DNA from: Bacillaceae bacterium IKA-2
GTDB lineage: Bacteria; Bacillota; Bacilli; Bacillales; Anaerobacillaceae
NCBI GenBank assembly: GCA_031761875.1
Contig: CP134492.1
Span: 310,001 to 374,000 of the forward strand
Length of the DNA: 64,000 bases
Direction: 5' to 3'
The notes beneath the pieces are model-generated. The model saw only the letters and a program-made list of their open reading frames with translations, was not told where the DNA came from and did no database searches. The position numbers and the translations under genes are program-made. This document shows positions 8,007 through 16,766 of the stretch, in pieces (the first letter of the stretch is position 1; the number at the start of each line of letters is the position of its first letter).

Positions 8007-8150
8007 GTGTACAAGTATACAAAAAGAATACTTGATGTATACATTAACGTAATCAAGTATACAAACCTGTACACAAGCCGTTATGAAGGGATGTACACAA
8101 TGTTTGTTATTTGTATACAAAACACAGATGGATATTTTCTTTTCGTATAC
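8007..8150. repeat. iteron cluster (GTATAC / GTACAC), candidate centromere-like parC
   Basis: GTATAC occurs at 8015, 8037, 8057, 8113 and 8145 and GTACAC at 8069 and 8093, with a related GTGTAC at 8007. Most are followed by A and form (T/A)GTATACA-type sites. Steps between the seven main sites are 22, 20, 12, 24, 20 and 32 bp, close to whole turns of DNA, so the sites would lie on one face. Directly upstream of a ParM-ParR pair this is the expected place for a ParR-bound centromere and autoregulatory region. The sites are seen; binding by ParR is inferred. Confidence 0.65.
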
Positions 8151-8163
8151 ACCGATAGATGGA

Positions 8164-8190
8164 TTGACGCAGCTAGTAAGCTGGTATAAT
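8164..8190 (+). promoter_or_regulatory. candidate parM promoter with palindromic spacer
   Basis: TTGACG (8164-8169) and TATAAT (8185-8190) are separated by 15 bp, shorter than the ideal 17. The spacer contains CAGCT-AGTA-AGCTG, an inverted repeat that could be an operator. It follows the iterons directly. Confidence 0.5.
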
Positions 8191-8242
8191 CTTTAAGTAA
8201 GATAATAAAAAGTAGAAACATAGAAATGAGAGGGATGATTTA

Positions 8243-9427
8243 ATGAGCACTTCTAGAATTTGTGCAATTGATGTAGGAAACGATTCGATTAAGGCCTTGT
8301 TTGGTAAGTCTGACTATGAATTATACATACCTAATGTTATTGCAGTGGCTACAGAAGATAGACCAGTTATCGGAATAGAAGATTTAAATGATAAAGATCC
8401 AATTGAGGGAATTCATATTAAAGTCCACTCCCCTGCCCTAAGAGAGAACAATGTCACTTATCGTGTCGGCAATTTAGCAACAAAAAGTGATAATGCAAGT
8501 GAACTAGATCCAGGCAGCAGCAAATCAGAGGAAGATCAAACATTGATTATGCTTTTTGCTACTTTGGCATTAGACGCAGTCAGAGAAGAAAATTCTCAAA
8601 TCTTTAAGAAAAATAACAATGTAATTGACGCAAATTATACGTTGGGCACAGGATTACCGCTTCGTGAAGTAAAGGAAGGTAAAGATGTTGGCTACCGTTC
8701 GCAACTATTAGGCTCAGTGCATCAAGTTGAATTTTTAGTAACTCCTAAATATCAAGGCTTAAAGGTAAATATTAAATTTGACGAAGTGAAGGTTTATCCC
8801 GAGGGGTTTGCTGCTTATATTAACTTGGTTATGGACAATGACTTAAATATTATTAATAGAGACTTAATTGACAAAAGTATTTTGATCCAGGATATTGGCG
8901 GACTATCAACTGATGTAGCGGTAATCAAAAATCGTAATGTCGACGACGATAAAGCACAGGGATTTAACCTAGGCGTATCTGAAGCCTTAGAGTCGATAAG
9001 AGAAGAAATTAGGTTAAAACATGGTGTTGAATTAGATAGCCGTAGAGATGTTGTTGATATCATCACTAGAAAAAATGATCGAAATCATATTATGGTAAAA
9101 GGAAGTCGGACAAGCGTCCATGATATTACCGATAGAATCCTTTTAGACTTAGCCAAGAAAGAATATCGCCATTTACGTAATGTTTGGCAAAAAAACTCAC
9201 AAACAGAAATCTGTTATTTTGTCGGCGGTGGAGCAATCGTTTTAAAGGAATATCTCAAAACTATAAATAATAGTTTAAATGGTTATAATATTGAATTCTT
9301 TGAAGACGAAAAGGAAAGTATTTGGATGATGGCAAATGCTTATTATAAATTAATCTCTGATTTTGTTAGAAAGAATAATAAAGTAATAAAAAATAACGAT
9401 GCAGAGAAACAAACAGCGGAAAAATAG
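8243..9427 (+). CDS. parM: ParM/StbA-family actin-like partition ATPase
   Basis: Actin-like ParM proteins form filaments that push apart ParR-bound centromeres. The 394-residue product has the actin-superfamily signatures: phosphate-1 loop CAIDVGNDSIKALFG (7-21), phosphate-2 loop QDIGGLSTDVAVI (216-228) and the adenosine motif FVGGGAIVL (326-334). GAGAGGGATGATTT precedes the ATG. The C-terminal tail is lysine-rich. It is followed after 9 bp by a ParR-like gene and preceded by iterons, giving a complete type II partition cassette. Such cassettes usually belong to plasmids, so an integrated plasmid or mobile element is suggested; some Bacillaceae chromosomes also carry them. Confidence 0.88.
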   Translation: MSTSRICAIDVGNDSIKALFGKSDYELYIPNVIAVATEDRPVIGIEDLNDKDPIEGIHIKVHSPALRENNVTYRVGNLATKSDNASELDPGSSKSEEDQTLIMLFATLALDAVREENSQIFKKNNNVIDANYTLGTGLPLREVKEGKDVGYRSQLLGSVHQVEFLVTPKYQGLKVNIKFDEVKVYPEGFAAYINLVMDNDLNIINRDLIDKSILIQDIGGLSTDVAVIKNRNVDDDKAQGFNLGVSEALESIREEIRLKHGVELDSRRDVVDIITRKNDRNHIMVKGSRTSVHDITDRILLDLAKKEYRHLRNVWQKNSQTEICYFVGGGAIVLKEYLKTINNSLNGYNIEFFEDEKESIWMMANAYYKLISDFVRKNNKVIKNNDAEKQTAEK

Positions 9428-9436
9428 GGTGATTTC

Positions 9437-10060
9437 ATGGAAAGAAAGGGAATGACTGGTATTCAAAGGGGGCAGGCGATTACATTTCGTATTCCTGCTA
9501 ACACACCTGAACACATCATTAAGCAAATGCAAAAGTTAAAGGAAACTGAGAGAAGAAACTTCTCTAGCAAAATTGCAGAGTTTATTTTAGATGGGGTAAG
9601 TAACTCCTTGTCCAAGGAAAGAGAAACTATAACCATTCCACTTCCAAAACAATTAACTAAAGAACAGCGGAGTTGGCTCAAACATTCACATTCAGAAGCC
9701 TTGTTAGGAAGTATTGTCTATCAATTGTTAGCCGATCCTGTTCGAGCGATGTCCGTTTTAGCAACTCTTAATAGCAATGCTTTAGATATCGATCAAGCCC
9801 TGTATTTACAGGATAATCAGACTGAAAAGACAGAAAAAGAATTACTAACAGCAGATTACAAGGATAACAGCTCAACTGAATTAGAATTAAATCAAGTGGG
9901 GTTTCAAGCTGATGAGGAACTAGAAGATGATTTGATGAATTTTGATTGGGATAAAGCTAAACAAGAGCATGCTTCTTCAAAGGAAGATTTAGAGGAGCGT
10001 GTTGAAGAAGAGGACGTCGATGATTTACTTGGGGGTTTCCTTTCAAACATGAATAAATAG
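9437..10060 (+). CDS. parR: ParR-like DNA-binding adaptor of the ParM cassette
   Basis: A 207-residue protein encoded just after parM, with GGGTGATTTC before the ATG. The N-terminal part (RGQAITFRIPANTPEHIIKQ, then a helix ending SSKIAEFIL, about 11-50) looks like a ribbon-helix-helix fold as used by ParR. The C-terminal half is very acidic (for example DEELEDDLMNFDWD and LEERVEEEDVDDLLGG), as expected for a tail that contacts the ParM filament. It would bind the iterons at 8007-8150 and repress the operon. Family similarity is weak by sequence, so the call rests mainly on context and the RHH-like pattern. Confidence 0.7.
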   Translation: MERKGMTGIQRGQAITFRIPANTPEHIIKQMQKLKETERRNFSSKIAEFILDGVSNSLSKERETITIPLPKQLTKEQRSWLKHSHSEALLGSIVYQLLADPVRAMSVLATLNSNALDIDQALYLQDNQTEKTEKELLTADYKDNSSTELELNQVGFQADEELEDDLMNFDWDKAKQEHASSKEDLEERVEEEDVDDLLGGFLSNMNK

Positions 10061-10136
10061 CCGCAAAATATGTAGCAATCGCGTATTTCTACATTTACCT
10101 TTCTGAACAAACATTTCCGTGGAAATTATATAGTGA

Positions 10137-10181
10137 AAAGACAGGCTGGCTGATATACTCGGAGCAGCCAGTCTTTTTTTT
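10137..10181 (+). terminator. rho-independent terminator after parMR
   Basis: AAGAC-aggc-TGGCTG pairs with CAGCCAGTCTT across a short loop and is followed by nine T. It ends the parM-parR transcript. Confidence 0.8.
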
Positions 10182-10388
10182 ACAAAATAAGGTAGTGAAA
10201 CCACTTTAACATGGAATGTTATCTAGCTCTAGACGCTAGCGTTTTCCTTTTTTTGATCTGGAATTGGAACGAAATGGTAAAATTATACTTCAGATAAGGG
10301 ATAAGATTTCAGTATTCTCCTTGAGTCATTTATAATAATAGTAAAGCTATTATTGAATGCTTCACCAAGTAAAAAGGAGGGAATAATT
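10182..10388. other. intergenic, with a TCTAGCT-family repeat piece
   Basis: No gene seen. A fragment of the dispersed TTATCTAGCTC...GCGTTTTC repeat lies at about 10211-10245. The msrAB promoter and its AAAAGGAGGG ribosome site are at the right end. Confidence 0.4.
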
Positions 10389-11513
10389 ATGTCTGAATAT
10401 AAGCGAATGGCAACACTCGTGTTAGCGTTGGTTGTTTTAGTTTCAGTCTATTACTTCTTTGGATCTAATTATAAAAACAAGGGTTTTACAACGGAAACAT
10501 CTGTAGCTTATGATATTTCAAATTATAAATTAGCAACTTTTGCAGGTGGATGTTTCTGGTGTATGGAACCACCATTTGAAAAGTTAGCAGGTGTGGTTGA
10601 CGTTATTTCTGGATACACAGGTGGAGATAAAGTTGATCCCACTTATGAAGAGGTTACAAAAGGTGGAACAGGACATATTGAAGCAGTATTGGTTGTTTAT
10701 GATCCAGAAATAATCACCTATGAGACATTACTTAACGTATTTTGGAGGCAGATCGATCCTACTGATGCAGATGGTCAATTTGTCGATAGAGGACACTCCT
10801 ATACCTCAGCTATTTTCTATCATGATGAGGCACAGAAAACTTTGGCGGAAATATCAAAACAAGAATTGCGAGACACCAAGCGTTTTGATAAACAAATAGT
10901 GACCCCAATAATAGAAGCTGATGTTTTTTATCATGCTGAGGAATATCACCAGGATTACTATTTGAAAAATCCTATTCGCTATAACTATTATCGAGGTAAT
11001 TCTGGAAGGGATGAATTTTTAGATAAGACATGGGGAACTGAGCGAGAAATCATCCAAAAACCAGATACTAGTCAATATCATAAACCCTCTGAGGAAGAAT
11101 TAAAGCAAAGACTGACAACATTACAGTATTACGTCACCCAAGAGGATGGAACCGAGGCAGCTTTCGATAATGAATACTGGGATAACAAAGAGGCCGGGAT
11201 TTATGTAGATATTGTTTCAGGTGAACCATTATTCAGCTCACTAGATATGTATGACTCTAAAACCGGCTGGCCAAGTTTCACTAGACCACTTGTGCAAGAA
11301 AATATTGTTGAGAAGGAAGAACGAAAATATTTTATGTTAAGAATTGAAGTAAGGAGTAAGTATGGTGATTCTCATCTTGGGCATGTTTTTGATGATGGAC
11401 CAGAGCCTACGGGTTTAAGATATTGTATGAACTCTGCAGCGCTTCGATTTATCCCTAAAGAGGATTTAATAGCGGAAGGCTACGCAGAATTTGAAAAACT
11501 ATTTACAGACTAA
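10389..11513 (+). CDS. msrAB: membrane-anchored methionine sulfoxide reductase MsrA-MsrB fusion
   Basis: The enzyme reduces both stereoisomers of methionine sulfoxide. From ATG 10389 the protein has 374 residues: a single N-terminal membrane anchor ([18 protein letters not shown], 8-25), an MsrA domain with catalytic [10 protein letters not shown] (54-63), and an MsrB domain from about 220 with GWPSF and the catalytic cysteine in [12 protein letters not shown]. MsrB zinc CxxC pairs are not evident. The anchor suggests repair of proteins outside the membrane. AAAAGGAGGG lies 8 nt before the ATG, so this start is preferred to an upstream TTG at 10353. It is a single-gene unit. Confidence 0.95.
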   Translation: MSEYKRMATLVLALVVLVSVYYFFGSNYKNKGFTTETSVAYDISNYKLATFAGGCFWCMEPPFEKLAGVVDVISGYTGGDKVDPTYEEVTKGGTGHIEAVLVVYDPEIITYETLLNVFWRQIDPTDADGQFVDRGHSYTSAIFYHDEAQKTLAEISKQELRDTKRFDKQIVTPIIEADVFYHAEEYHQDYYLKNPIRYNYYRGNSGRDEFLDKTWGTEREIIQKPDTSQYHKPSEEELKQRLTTLQYYVTQEDGTEAAFDNEYWDNKEAGIYVDIVSGEPLFSSLDMYDSKTGWPSFTRPLVQENIVEKEERKYFMLRIEVRSKYGDSHLGHVFDDGPEPTGLRYCMNSAALRFIPKEDLIAEGYAEFEKLFTD

Positions 11514-11870
11514 CAGACTTATTTTCCACTTATATTTAAAGAAGCGTTAAACAATATGCATGCCTTAACAGAAGAAGGTGTGCTTGTTACGCTTGTTGAT
11601 GAAGAAAATAGAATTTATGCCCTCAAGAATTCTACCAGATTCCATTCCAGCCTTCGTGCTATCAATTTATTTGCGGTTTTTCCGTCCATTGTAAATCAGA
11701 ATAATACAACTAATCAACATAAGAAGTCGTTCAAAAAGGAAAAGTAGTTAACTGATGAAAACTTAATTGAAATTTAGTGTAATGTAGTGGATAATTGCAT
11801 AAGAGTTTGATCAGACTCGATAAGCTTTAAATAATTTTTTTATGGATTAAAATTAAGTGTTTTACTAGAA
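11514..11870. other. intergenic, doubtful short reading frame
   Basis: A 63-codon frame (11556-11747) begins MHALTEEGVLVTLVDEENRI but lacks a ribosome site and matches no family I know. It could be a decayed gene: the frame is open upstream as KEALNN. I see no other structure here. Confidence 0.3.
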
Positions 11871-11983
11871 TGAATTTCATAATACCAAAAACTAGCCACA
11901 TTAAGCTACATATAGTTGAAGTTTTTTTATTCAACTGTATGCAGTGTCCTTGTGGCGCAGAATCTGCATTATGAAATTCATTC
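11868..11983. repeat. MITE-like palindromic repeat, copy 1
   Basis: Terminal inverted repeats GAATGAATTTCATAAT and ATTATGAAATTCATTC enclose the subterminal blocks TAGCCACAT and GTGGCGCAGAATCTGC and an inner TAGTTGAA / TTCAACT hairpin. It is the leftmost of nine copies in the window and lies just upstream of the traB-family gene. Confidence 0.85.
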
Positions 11984-12015
11984 ACTAAAGAAATTTATTA
12001 TGAGGAAGGTAGTTT

Positions 12016-13182
12016 ATGTCTGAAGAAAATATCACTAGAATACATTTAAATGGTAAGGAAATTATCCTTATTGGAACAGCTCACGTCTCAAAGCAAAGTG
12101 CTGAGCAAGTAAAGGAAGTTATCGAAAGAGAAAAACCAGATGCTGTTTGCGTTGAGTTGGATGAGCAAAGATATAAATCAATAACCGATGGCAATAAATG
12201 GAAAGAAATGGATATTTTTAAAGTTATTAAAGAAAAGAAAGCTACATTGCTGTTAATGAATCTTTTAATATCATCTTTTCAGAAACGAATCGCTAAACAA
12301 TTCGGGATAAAGCCGGGTCAGGAAATGATTCAAGGAATTGAATCGGCGAAAGAGGTCGGGGCAGACTTAGTATTAGCTGACAGAAATATCCAAATAACGT
12401 TTGCTCGTATTTGGCATGGTGTTGGGCTATGGGGAAAGGCGAAACTTCTTTTACAAATAATTTTTAGTATTTTTAATAATGAAAGTGTTTCAGAAGAAGA
12501 GCTAGAAAAATTAAAATCTAAAGATATGCTTAACGCGATGCTAGCTGATTTCACGGCATCTTTTCCAAGATTAAAAGTGCCTTTAATTGATGAACGGGAT
12601 CAGTACTTGGCCCAGAAAATAAAAGAAGCACCAGGACAAAAGATTGTTGCGGTTTTAGGTGCTGCACATATTCCAGGTATTAAGGTAGAAATTAACAAAG
12701 AACAAGATTTAGCTGCATTAAATCAAATGCCGCCGAAATCAAACGTAACAAGTGTTATTGCATGGTTAATTCCACTACTAATCATTAGTATTATTGGCTA
12801 TACGTTTTATGCGAATCCTAGTGCAGGCCTGCAGCAAACATTGAGCTGGATATTATGGAATGGCTCATTTTCAGCTCTTGGAACAGCGATTGCTTTAGGA
12901 CACCCACTTGCAGTTGTTACGGCATTTGTGGTGGCGCCGTTAAGTTCGCTAAGTCCACTTATGGCAGCGGGCTGGTTTGCAGGGATCGTGCAGGCATATT
13001 TTCGTCGGCCAAGAGTAGAAGATTTTGAAAACCTCTCAGAGGCTGTATACACTGTTAAAGGTTTTTGGGGCAACAAAGTAACACGGATCCTACTTGTTGT
13101 GACGTTAGCAAATATCGGAAGTACATTAGGAACTGTCATTGGTGGAGCAGATGTTATTCGTTTATTTATCGAGAATTTATAG
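12016..13182 (+). CDS. TraB/PrgY-family membrane protein
   Basis: TraB-domain proteins share the fold of erythromycin-esterase-like and GumN proteins. The enterococcal PrgY/TraB members act in pheromone shutdown; the role in other bacteria is unknown. The 388-residue product has the TraB motifs GTAHVSKQSAEQV (about 20-32), CVELDEQRY (49-57) and GAAHIPGI (213-220). Three to five hydrophobic segments follow from about 245 to the end (SVIAWLIPLLIISIIGYTF and others). GAGGAAGG lies before the ATG. It is a single gene with a MITE-like repeat in its leader and hairpins after it. Confidence 0.9.
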   Translation: MSEENITRIHLNGKEIILIGTAHVSKQSAEQVKEVIEREKPDAVCVELDEQRYKSITDGNKWKEMDIFKVIKEKKATLLLMNLLISSFQKRIAKQFGIKPGQEMIQGIESAKEVGADLVLADRNIQITFARIWHGVGLWGKAKLLLQIIFSIFNNESVSEEELEKLKSKDMLNAMLADFTASFPRLKVPLIDERDQYLAQKIKEAPGQKIVAVLGAAHIPGIKVEINKEQDLAALNQMPPKSNVTSVIAWLIPLLIISIIGYTFYANPSAGLQQTLSWILWNGSFSALGTAIALGHPLAVVTAFVVAPLSSLSPLMAAGWFAGIVQAYFRRPRVEDFENLSEAVYTVKGFWGNKVTRILLVVTLANIGSTLGTVIGGADVIRLFIENL

Positions 13183-13260
13183 TTAGGCCTCGTAAAGAAA
13201 ATAGACCATTGATCGATCAATTATTTTCTTTGGAAATACCTTAACTTTATTAATTTATGT

Positions 13261-13298
13261 AGCCGTTTGTCCCACTTAGGAGACAGGCGGCTTTTTTA
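13261..13298 (+). terminator. terminator after the traB-family gene
   Basis: AGCCGTTTGTC pairs with GACAGGCGGCT (two G-U pairs) and is followed by TTTTTT. A perfect 10-bp hairpin (AAAGAAAATA / TATTTTCTTT) lies closer to the stop at about 13194-13231. Confidence 0.75.
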
Positions 13299-13329
13299 AG
13301 ACAAGAAATTATAACCGTTTCAACTTAGA

Positions 13330-13425
13330 AAGTTGTCTAGCTTCAAGCGCATCCTTGAGTTACTTCATAAATTGGTTTTGCGACGAGTAAGCGCAGGAGC
13401 AGCGCTTGCTTTTTTTTCAGTAGTA
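13330..13425. repeat. TCTAGCT / GACGAGTAA dispersed repeat
   Basis: The stretch from TTGTCTAGCTTCAAGCGC to GCGACGAGTAAGCGCAGGAG recurs, in whole or part, near 10211, 25455, 35625, 37193 and 44861. It resembles the short bcr-like repeats common in Bacillaceae intergenic DNA. Confidence 0.65.
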
Positions 13426-13460
13426 AGCAGGAATTTCTTCAGCTAAAAGCGAATATATAA

Positions 13461-13478
13461 TGAATGGTTATTCATTCA
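13461..13478. promoter_or_regulatory. FadR-like operator
   Basis: TGAATGGTTATTCATTCA matches the 18-bp palindrome bound by the TetR-type fatty-acid regulator FadR of Bacillus (TGAATGAnTAnTCATTCA) at all but two positions. It lies 20 bp before the start of an acyl-CoA dehydrogenase, which fits FadR control. Confidence 0.7.
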
Positions 13479-13497
13479 TATTATTGGAGGGGATATT

Positions 13498-15195
13498 TTG
13501 CTTTTTTTAAATCCGAGCAAGTTTGAAAGACGGTTAACAGACGAGAAAACAAATGAAATTTTCGAGAAGACAATTGCGTTTTTTGAAAAAAAAGGCCTTG
13601 AAAAAATTAAAGAAGATGATCGAGAGTCAAAATGGTACGCTGATTTTATTGAATTTTTGCAGGAAGAAGAAATCTTTGCCAACTTACTCATTCCGACAGG
13701 CTACGGTGATGAAAATTCTAGATTTGACCTATCACGTATTTGTGATTTTAGTGAACTAACAGCTTTTTACTCATTAGCCTATCAATATTGTTATCAAGTA
13801 AGTATTCTTGGACTTAGTCCAATTTGGATGGGAAATAATGAAGAGATTAAAAAGAAAACTGGTCAGCTCTTGAAGCAAGGAGGCATTTTTGCCTTTGGGA
13901 TGTCCGAGAAACAGCACGGAGCGGACCTTTATTCTAACCGGATGAAGCTGCACTCAAAAGAAGATGGCACTTATCATGGAACTGGTTCAAAGTATTATAT
14001 TGGGAATGCAAACGAAGCTGCACTCGTTTCTGTTTTTGGGCGCATCGCTGAAACGGATGAATTTGTTTTCTTTGTTGTTGATCCAAAGCATGATAATTAT
14101 CATTTAGAAAAGAAAATTCATACATCGGGTGTCAGGCCGGCATATGTTGGTGAGTTTTCGATTGAGAATTATCCGATTAAGGATGCCGATATTTTATCTG
14201 AGGGACGTGCAGCGTGGGATTCATCATTGTCGACGGTAAATATCGGGAAATTTCAATTAGGTTTCGCTTCAGCAGGAATTTGTCAGCATGCTTTTTACGA
14301 AGCGCTAGATCATGCTAGTGAGCGTATTTTGTATGGTAATAAAGTAACTGATTTCAGTCATGTGAAGGATTTATTTACGGAGTCTTACGCGCGAATTATA
14401 GCGATGAAGCTCTATGCACGGCGGGCTGTTGATTATTTCCGTTCTTCATCTGAAGAGGATCGCCGTTATTTATTATTTAATCCAATTCAAAAAATGAAAG
14501 TAACGAAACAAGGAATGGAAGTTATTGATATGCTTCTTGATGTTGTTGCCGCTAAAGGCTTTGAGCAAGATACGTATATGGAATTGGCGATTCGTGATAT
14601 TGGCATGATTCCGCGGCTTGAAGGCACGTCCCACGTTAATATGGCCTTAGTTATTAAATTTATGAAAAATTATTTTTTTGATAACAAAGTATATCCAGAT
14701 ATCCCAACACGTCGAGATGCTAAGGACGATTCAAACCTTTTCAGACAAACAACTGGTAAGTTAGCAATGGTTAAATTTCCCGATTACCGGTGTTGTTATA
14801 GCGGTGTAAAACATGCTAATGCATTGCTTTTCCAAGAACAAGTAGAGCTATACCGAGAAATGCTTATAAAAGCACCACCAACTGAGCTGCAGCAGAAAGA
14901 TATAAACTTTATGCTTCACCTAGGAGAACTTTTTACGGTTGCTGTTTATGCCCAACTGGTTTTAGAAAACGCAAAATTGTATCAAGTAAACGACGACTTA
15001 GTCGATTCGATGTTTAAGTTTATGGTTCGTGACTTTGCTCAGTTTGCTTTGGCGCACTTGTCTAAATTTGAAAATACACCAGAACAGGTAGTGTATTTGG
15101 AAAAGATGTTAAAACGGCCGAAGCTTAACTCAATTTTAGAAGAAAGAATCTGGCAACACCAAATACTACCGCTGAAAAATAGCTATCGTGTCTGA
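13498..15195 (+). CDS. acyl-CoA dehydrogenase family protein
   Basis: A flavoprotein dehydrogenase of 565 residues, longer than the usual 380-residue acyl-CoA dehydrogenases and of the class with an extra C-terminal helical domain. FAFGMSEKQHGADL (about 127-140) is the FAD/substrate signature of the middle domain. GTGSKYYIGNA follows, and the helical core includes IPRLEGTSHVN (about 374-384). The TTG start at 13498 has GGAGGGG at proper distance. A FadR-like operator lies 20 bp upstream, so induction by fatty acyl-CoA is likely. Substrate chain length cannot be read from sequence. A terminator follows at 15241. Confidence 0.88.
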   Translation: MLFLNPSKFERRLTDEKTNEIFEKTIAFFEKKGLEKIKEDDRESKWYADFIEFLQEEEIFANLLIPTGYGDENSRFDLSRICDFSELTAFYSLAYQYCYQVSILGLSPIWMGNNEEIKKKTGQLLKQGGIFAFGMSEKQHGADLYSNRMKLHSKEDGTYHGTGSKYYIGNANEAALVSVFGRIAETDEFVFFVVDPKHDNYHLEKKIHTSGVRPAYVGEFSIENYPIKDADILSEGRAAWDSSLSTVNIGKFQLGFASAGICQHAFYEALDHASERILYGNKVTDFSHVKDLFTESYARIIAMKLYARRAVDYFRSSSEEDRRYLLFNPIQKMKVTKQGMEVIDMLLDVVAAKGFEQDTYMELAIRDIGMIPRLEGTSHVNMALVIKFMKNYFFDNKVYPDIPTRRDAKDDSNLFRQTTGKLAMVKFPDYRCCYSGVKHANALLFQEQVELYREMLIKAPPTELQQKDINFMLHLGELFTVAVYAQLVLENAKLYQVNDDLVDSMFKFMVRDFAQFALAHLSKFENTPEQVVYLEKMLKRPKLNSILEERIWQHQILPLKNSYRV

Positions 15196-15240
15196 TGGGG
15201 CTGCGCAACAAATTTGCTAGTGAATTTAAAGAATAATCAA

Positions 15241-15271
15241 TGAATCCGATTTACCCGGGTTCATTTTTTTG
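15241..15271 (+). terminator. terminator after acyl-CoA dehydrogenase
   Basis: TGAATCC pairs with GGGTTCA, followed by a run of T. Confidence 0.65.
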
Positions 15272-15350
15272 TTTGAAAAAAATGCCGAAATATGTCGAAA
15301 AATATGATAAAATAGAAAATATTTAAATATATATTAGGTGGTCACAAAAT

Positions 15351-16766
15351 ATGCTTACTTATAGACGAGCGACCGTGAAAGGTTTCAGGACGTCAGTCAT
15401 CCTTTTCCTATTATTCATCTGGCTGATGGTAGTACCATTGATAATGTCTTCTTATTATCAATTGGTCGATTATTACGTACAAAATGCATTAACCACGTTA
15501 GATACAGGAAAACTAATATTAGCAGTATTAATACTAGTTTTAATATACACAGTCTCAGAAATGATGATTTTTTTAGCTGCAGTTACCCTAGGGCGGAAAT
15601 TTTTTATTCTTTATGGGAAAGGAAAAGCTCTAGGTATTGTTCTAGTAACAATTATCTGTTCCTATTTGATTTTAACAATAAGATTCGACTATACGTTTGC
15701 ATTAGCAACCCCTCTGGTGATTACTGTTATATATCTGGTTTCAGTCTATAAAATGAATCTATTTGAGGTCAAATTACGTTACCAGGCGATTATCTTGTTT
15801 CAATTAATACTTGCAATACATTGGTTAGAAGTGAACCCATTTCTTCAGCAATATGGCTTTGGGAAAAGTGAAACTGTCTACTCAATCATAGATGCAGCCT
15901 ATAAGCTTCAAAGCGCTGATACTTTACAATTACTTAGTATCTTCATCACAACCTTATTTACGATTACGTTCTTTTTGTCGCTGATTTTAATTCATATTAA
16001 TATTTTACGGAACAAAGAGTTAGCTTTAAGTAAAATACGTGAAGAAGAGCTCCAAAAAATGAAAATTAGCGCTATGGAATCAAGGTTTAATTATGAAATG
16101 CATAGTTTAGTTCACGACTTAAAAACACCGTTAACAACGATTAGCGGCTTAATATCATTACTTGAATTACAACTTCAAAAACATAAAATTGAGTTTAAGG
16201 CAAGCGAATATATAGATCGTATCGATGGTTCGATTAAACAATTAAATGAGATGATCTCTGAAATGTTATATGAAAGCGCCAGGTGGGAGATTTCACTTCA
16301 AGAGTTGGTTAATTATACGAGGGCTAATTTTATTGATCAGCTTAGCCAATCAGTAAATTTTACTAATCATAATCCAGATGCTTATGTATATGTAAATCGA
16401 ATTGGTCTAGTCCGGGCGTTAATTAATCTAATTGAAAATGCAGTCGATGCAACTAAAAATCAGGATGATGGGGAAATTGATTTTGATATTCGCGTTACAA
16501 AGGCATATGCTAAAGGCAAGAAACAAGAAGGTGTACTAATAACGATCACGGATAACGGTGAAGGAATAAGTGAGATCGATAAGATCAAAATATGGGATGT
16601 TCGTTTTAGTACGAAAGGGTCAAGTGGGCTAGGGTTGCCATTTGTTAAAAAAGTTATCAATGATCATAACGGTTGGATTAAAATTGATAGTAATGATAGT
16701 AAGAAACATCAAACAACAAAATTTACTCTTTTCTTACCAAAGGGGAGTACCAAAAATGAACGCTAA
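15351..16766 (+). CDS. membrane sensor histidine kinase
   Basis: The N-terminal half holds about seven hydrophobic segments (residues 14-225), so the sensor is embedded in the membrane. The transmitter follows: H-box VHDLKTPLTTISGL with phospho-acceptor His at about 255, N-box LINLIENAVDAT (about 356-367), G1 TDNGEGI and G2 GSSGLGLPFVKK. No HAMP or PAS domain is evident. TAGGTGGTC precedes the ATG. The stop overlaps the start of the response regulator by 11 nt, so the pair is translationally coupled. A peptide-type ABC transporter lies downstream and is a possible target, which is inferred from position only. Confidence 0.9.
   Translation: MLTYRRATVKGFRTSVILFLLFIWLMVVPLIMSSYYQLVDYYVQNALTTLDTGKLILAVLILVLIYTVSEMMIFLAAVTLGRKFFILYGKGKALGIVLVTIICSYLILTIRFDYTFALATPLVITVIYLVSVYKMNLFEVKLRYQAIILFQLILAIHWLEVNPFLQQYGFGKSETVYSIIDAAYKLQSADTLQLLSIFITTLFTITFFLSLILIHINILRNKELALSKIREEELQKMKISAMESRFNYEMHSLVHDLKTPLTTISGLISLLELQLQKHKIEFKASEYIDRIDGSIKQLNEMISEMLYESARWEISLQELVNYTRANFIDQLSQSVNFTNHNPDAYVYVNRIGLVRALINLIENAVDATKNQDDGEIDFDIRVTKAYAKGKKQEGVLITITDNGEGISEIDKIKIWDVRFSTKGSSGLGLPFVKKVINDHNGWIKIDSNDSKKHQTTKFTLFLPKGSTKNER

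Noticed and set aside
8007-8189. Plus-strand reading frame of 60 codons before parM
   Set aside because: It is built from the GTATAC iterons (Tyr/Thr repeats), lacks a ribosome site and covers the promoter region.
11556-11747. Small hypothetical gene after msrAB
   Set aside because: No ribosome site, no recognised family and codon pattern not convincing; kept only as a note on the intergenic region.
12807-13220. Long minus-strand frame of 137 codons opposite the traB-family gene
   Set aside because: Shadow of the coding frame; no start signal and no family match.
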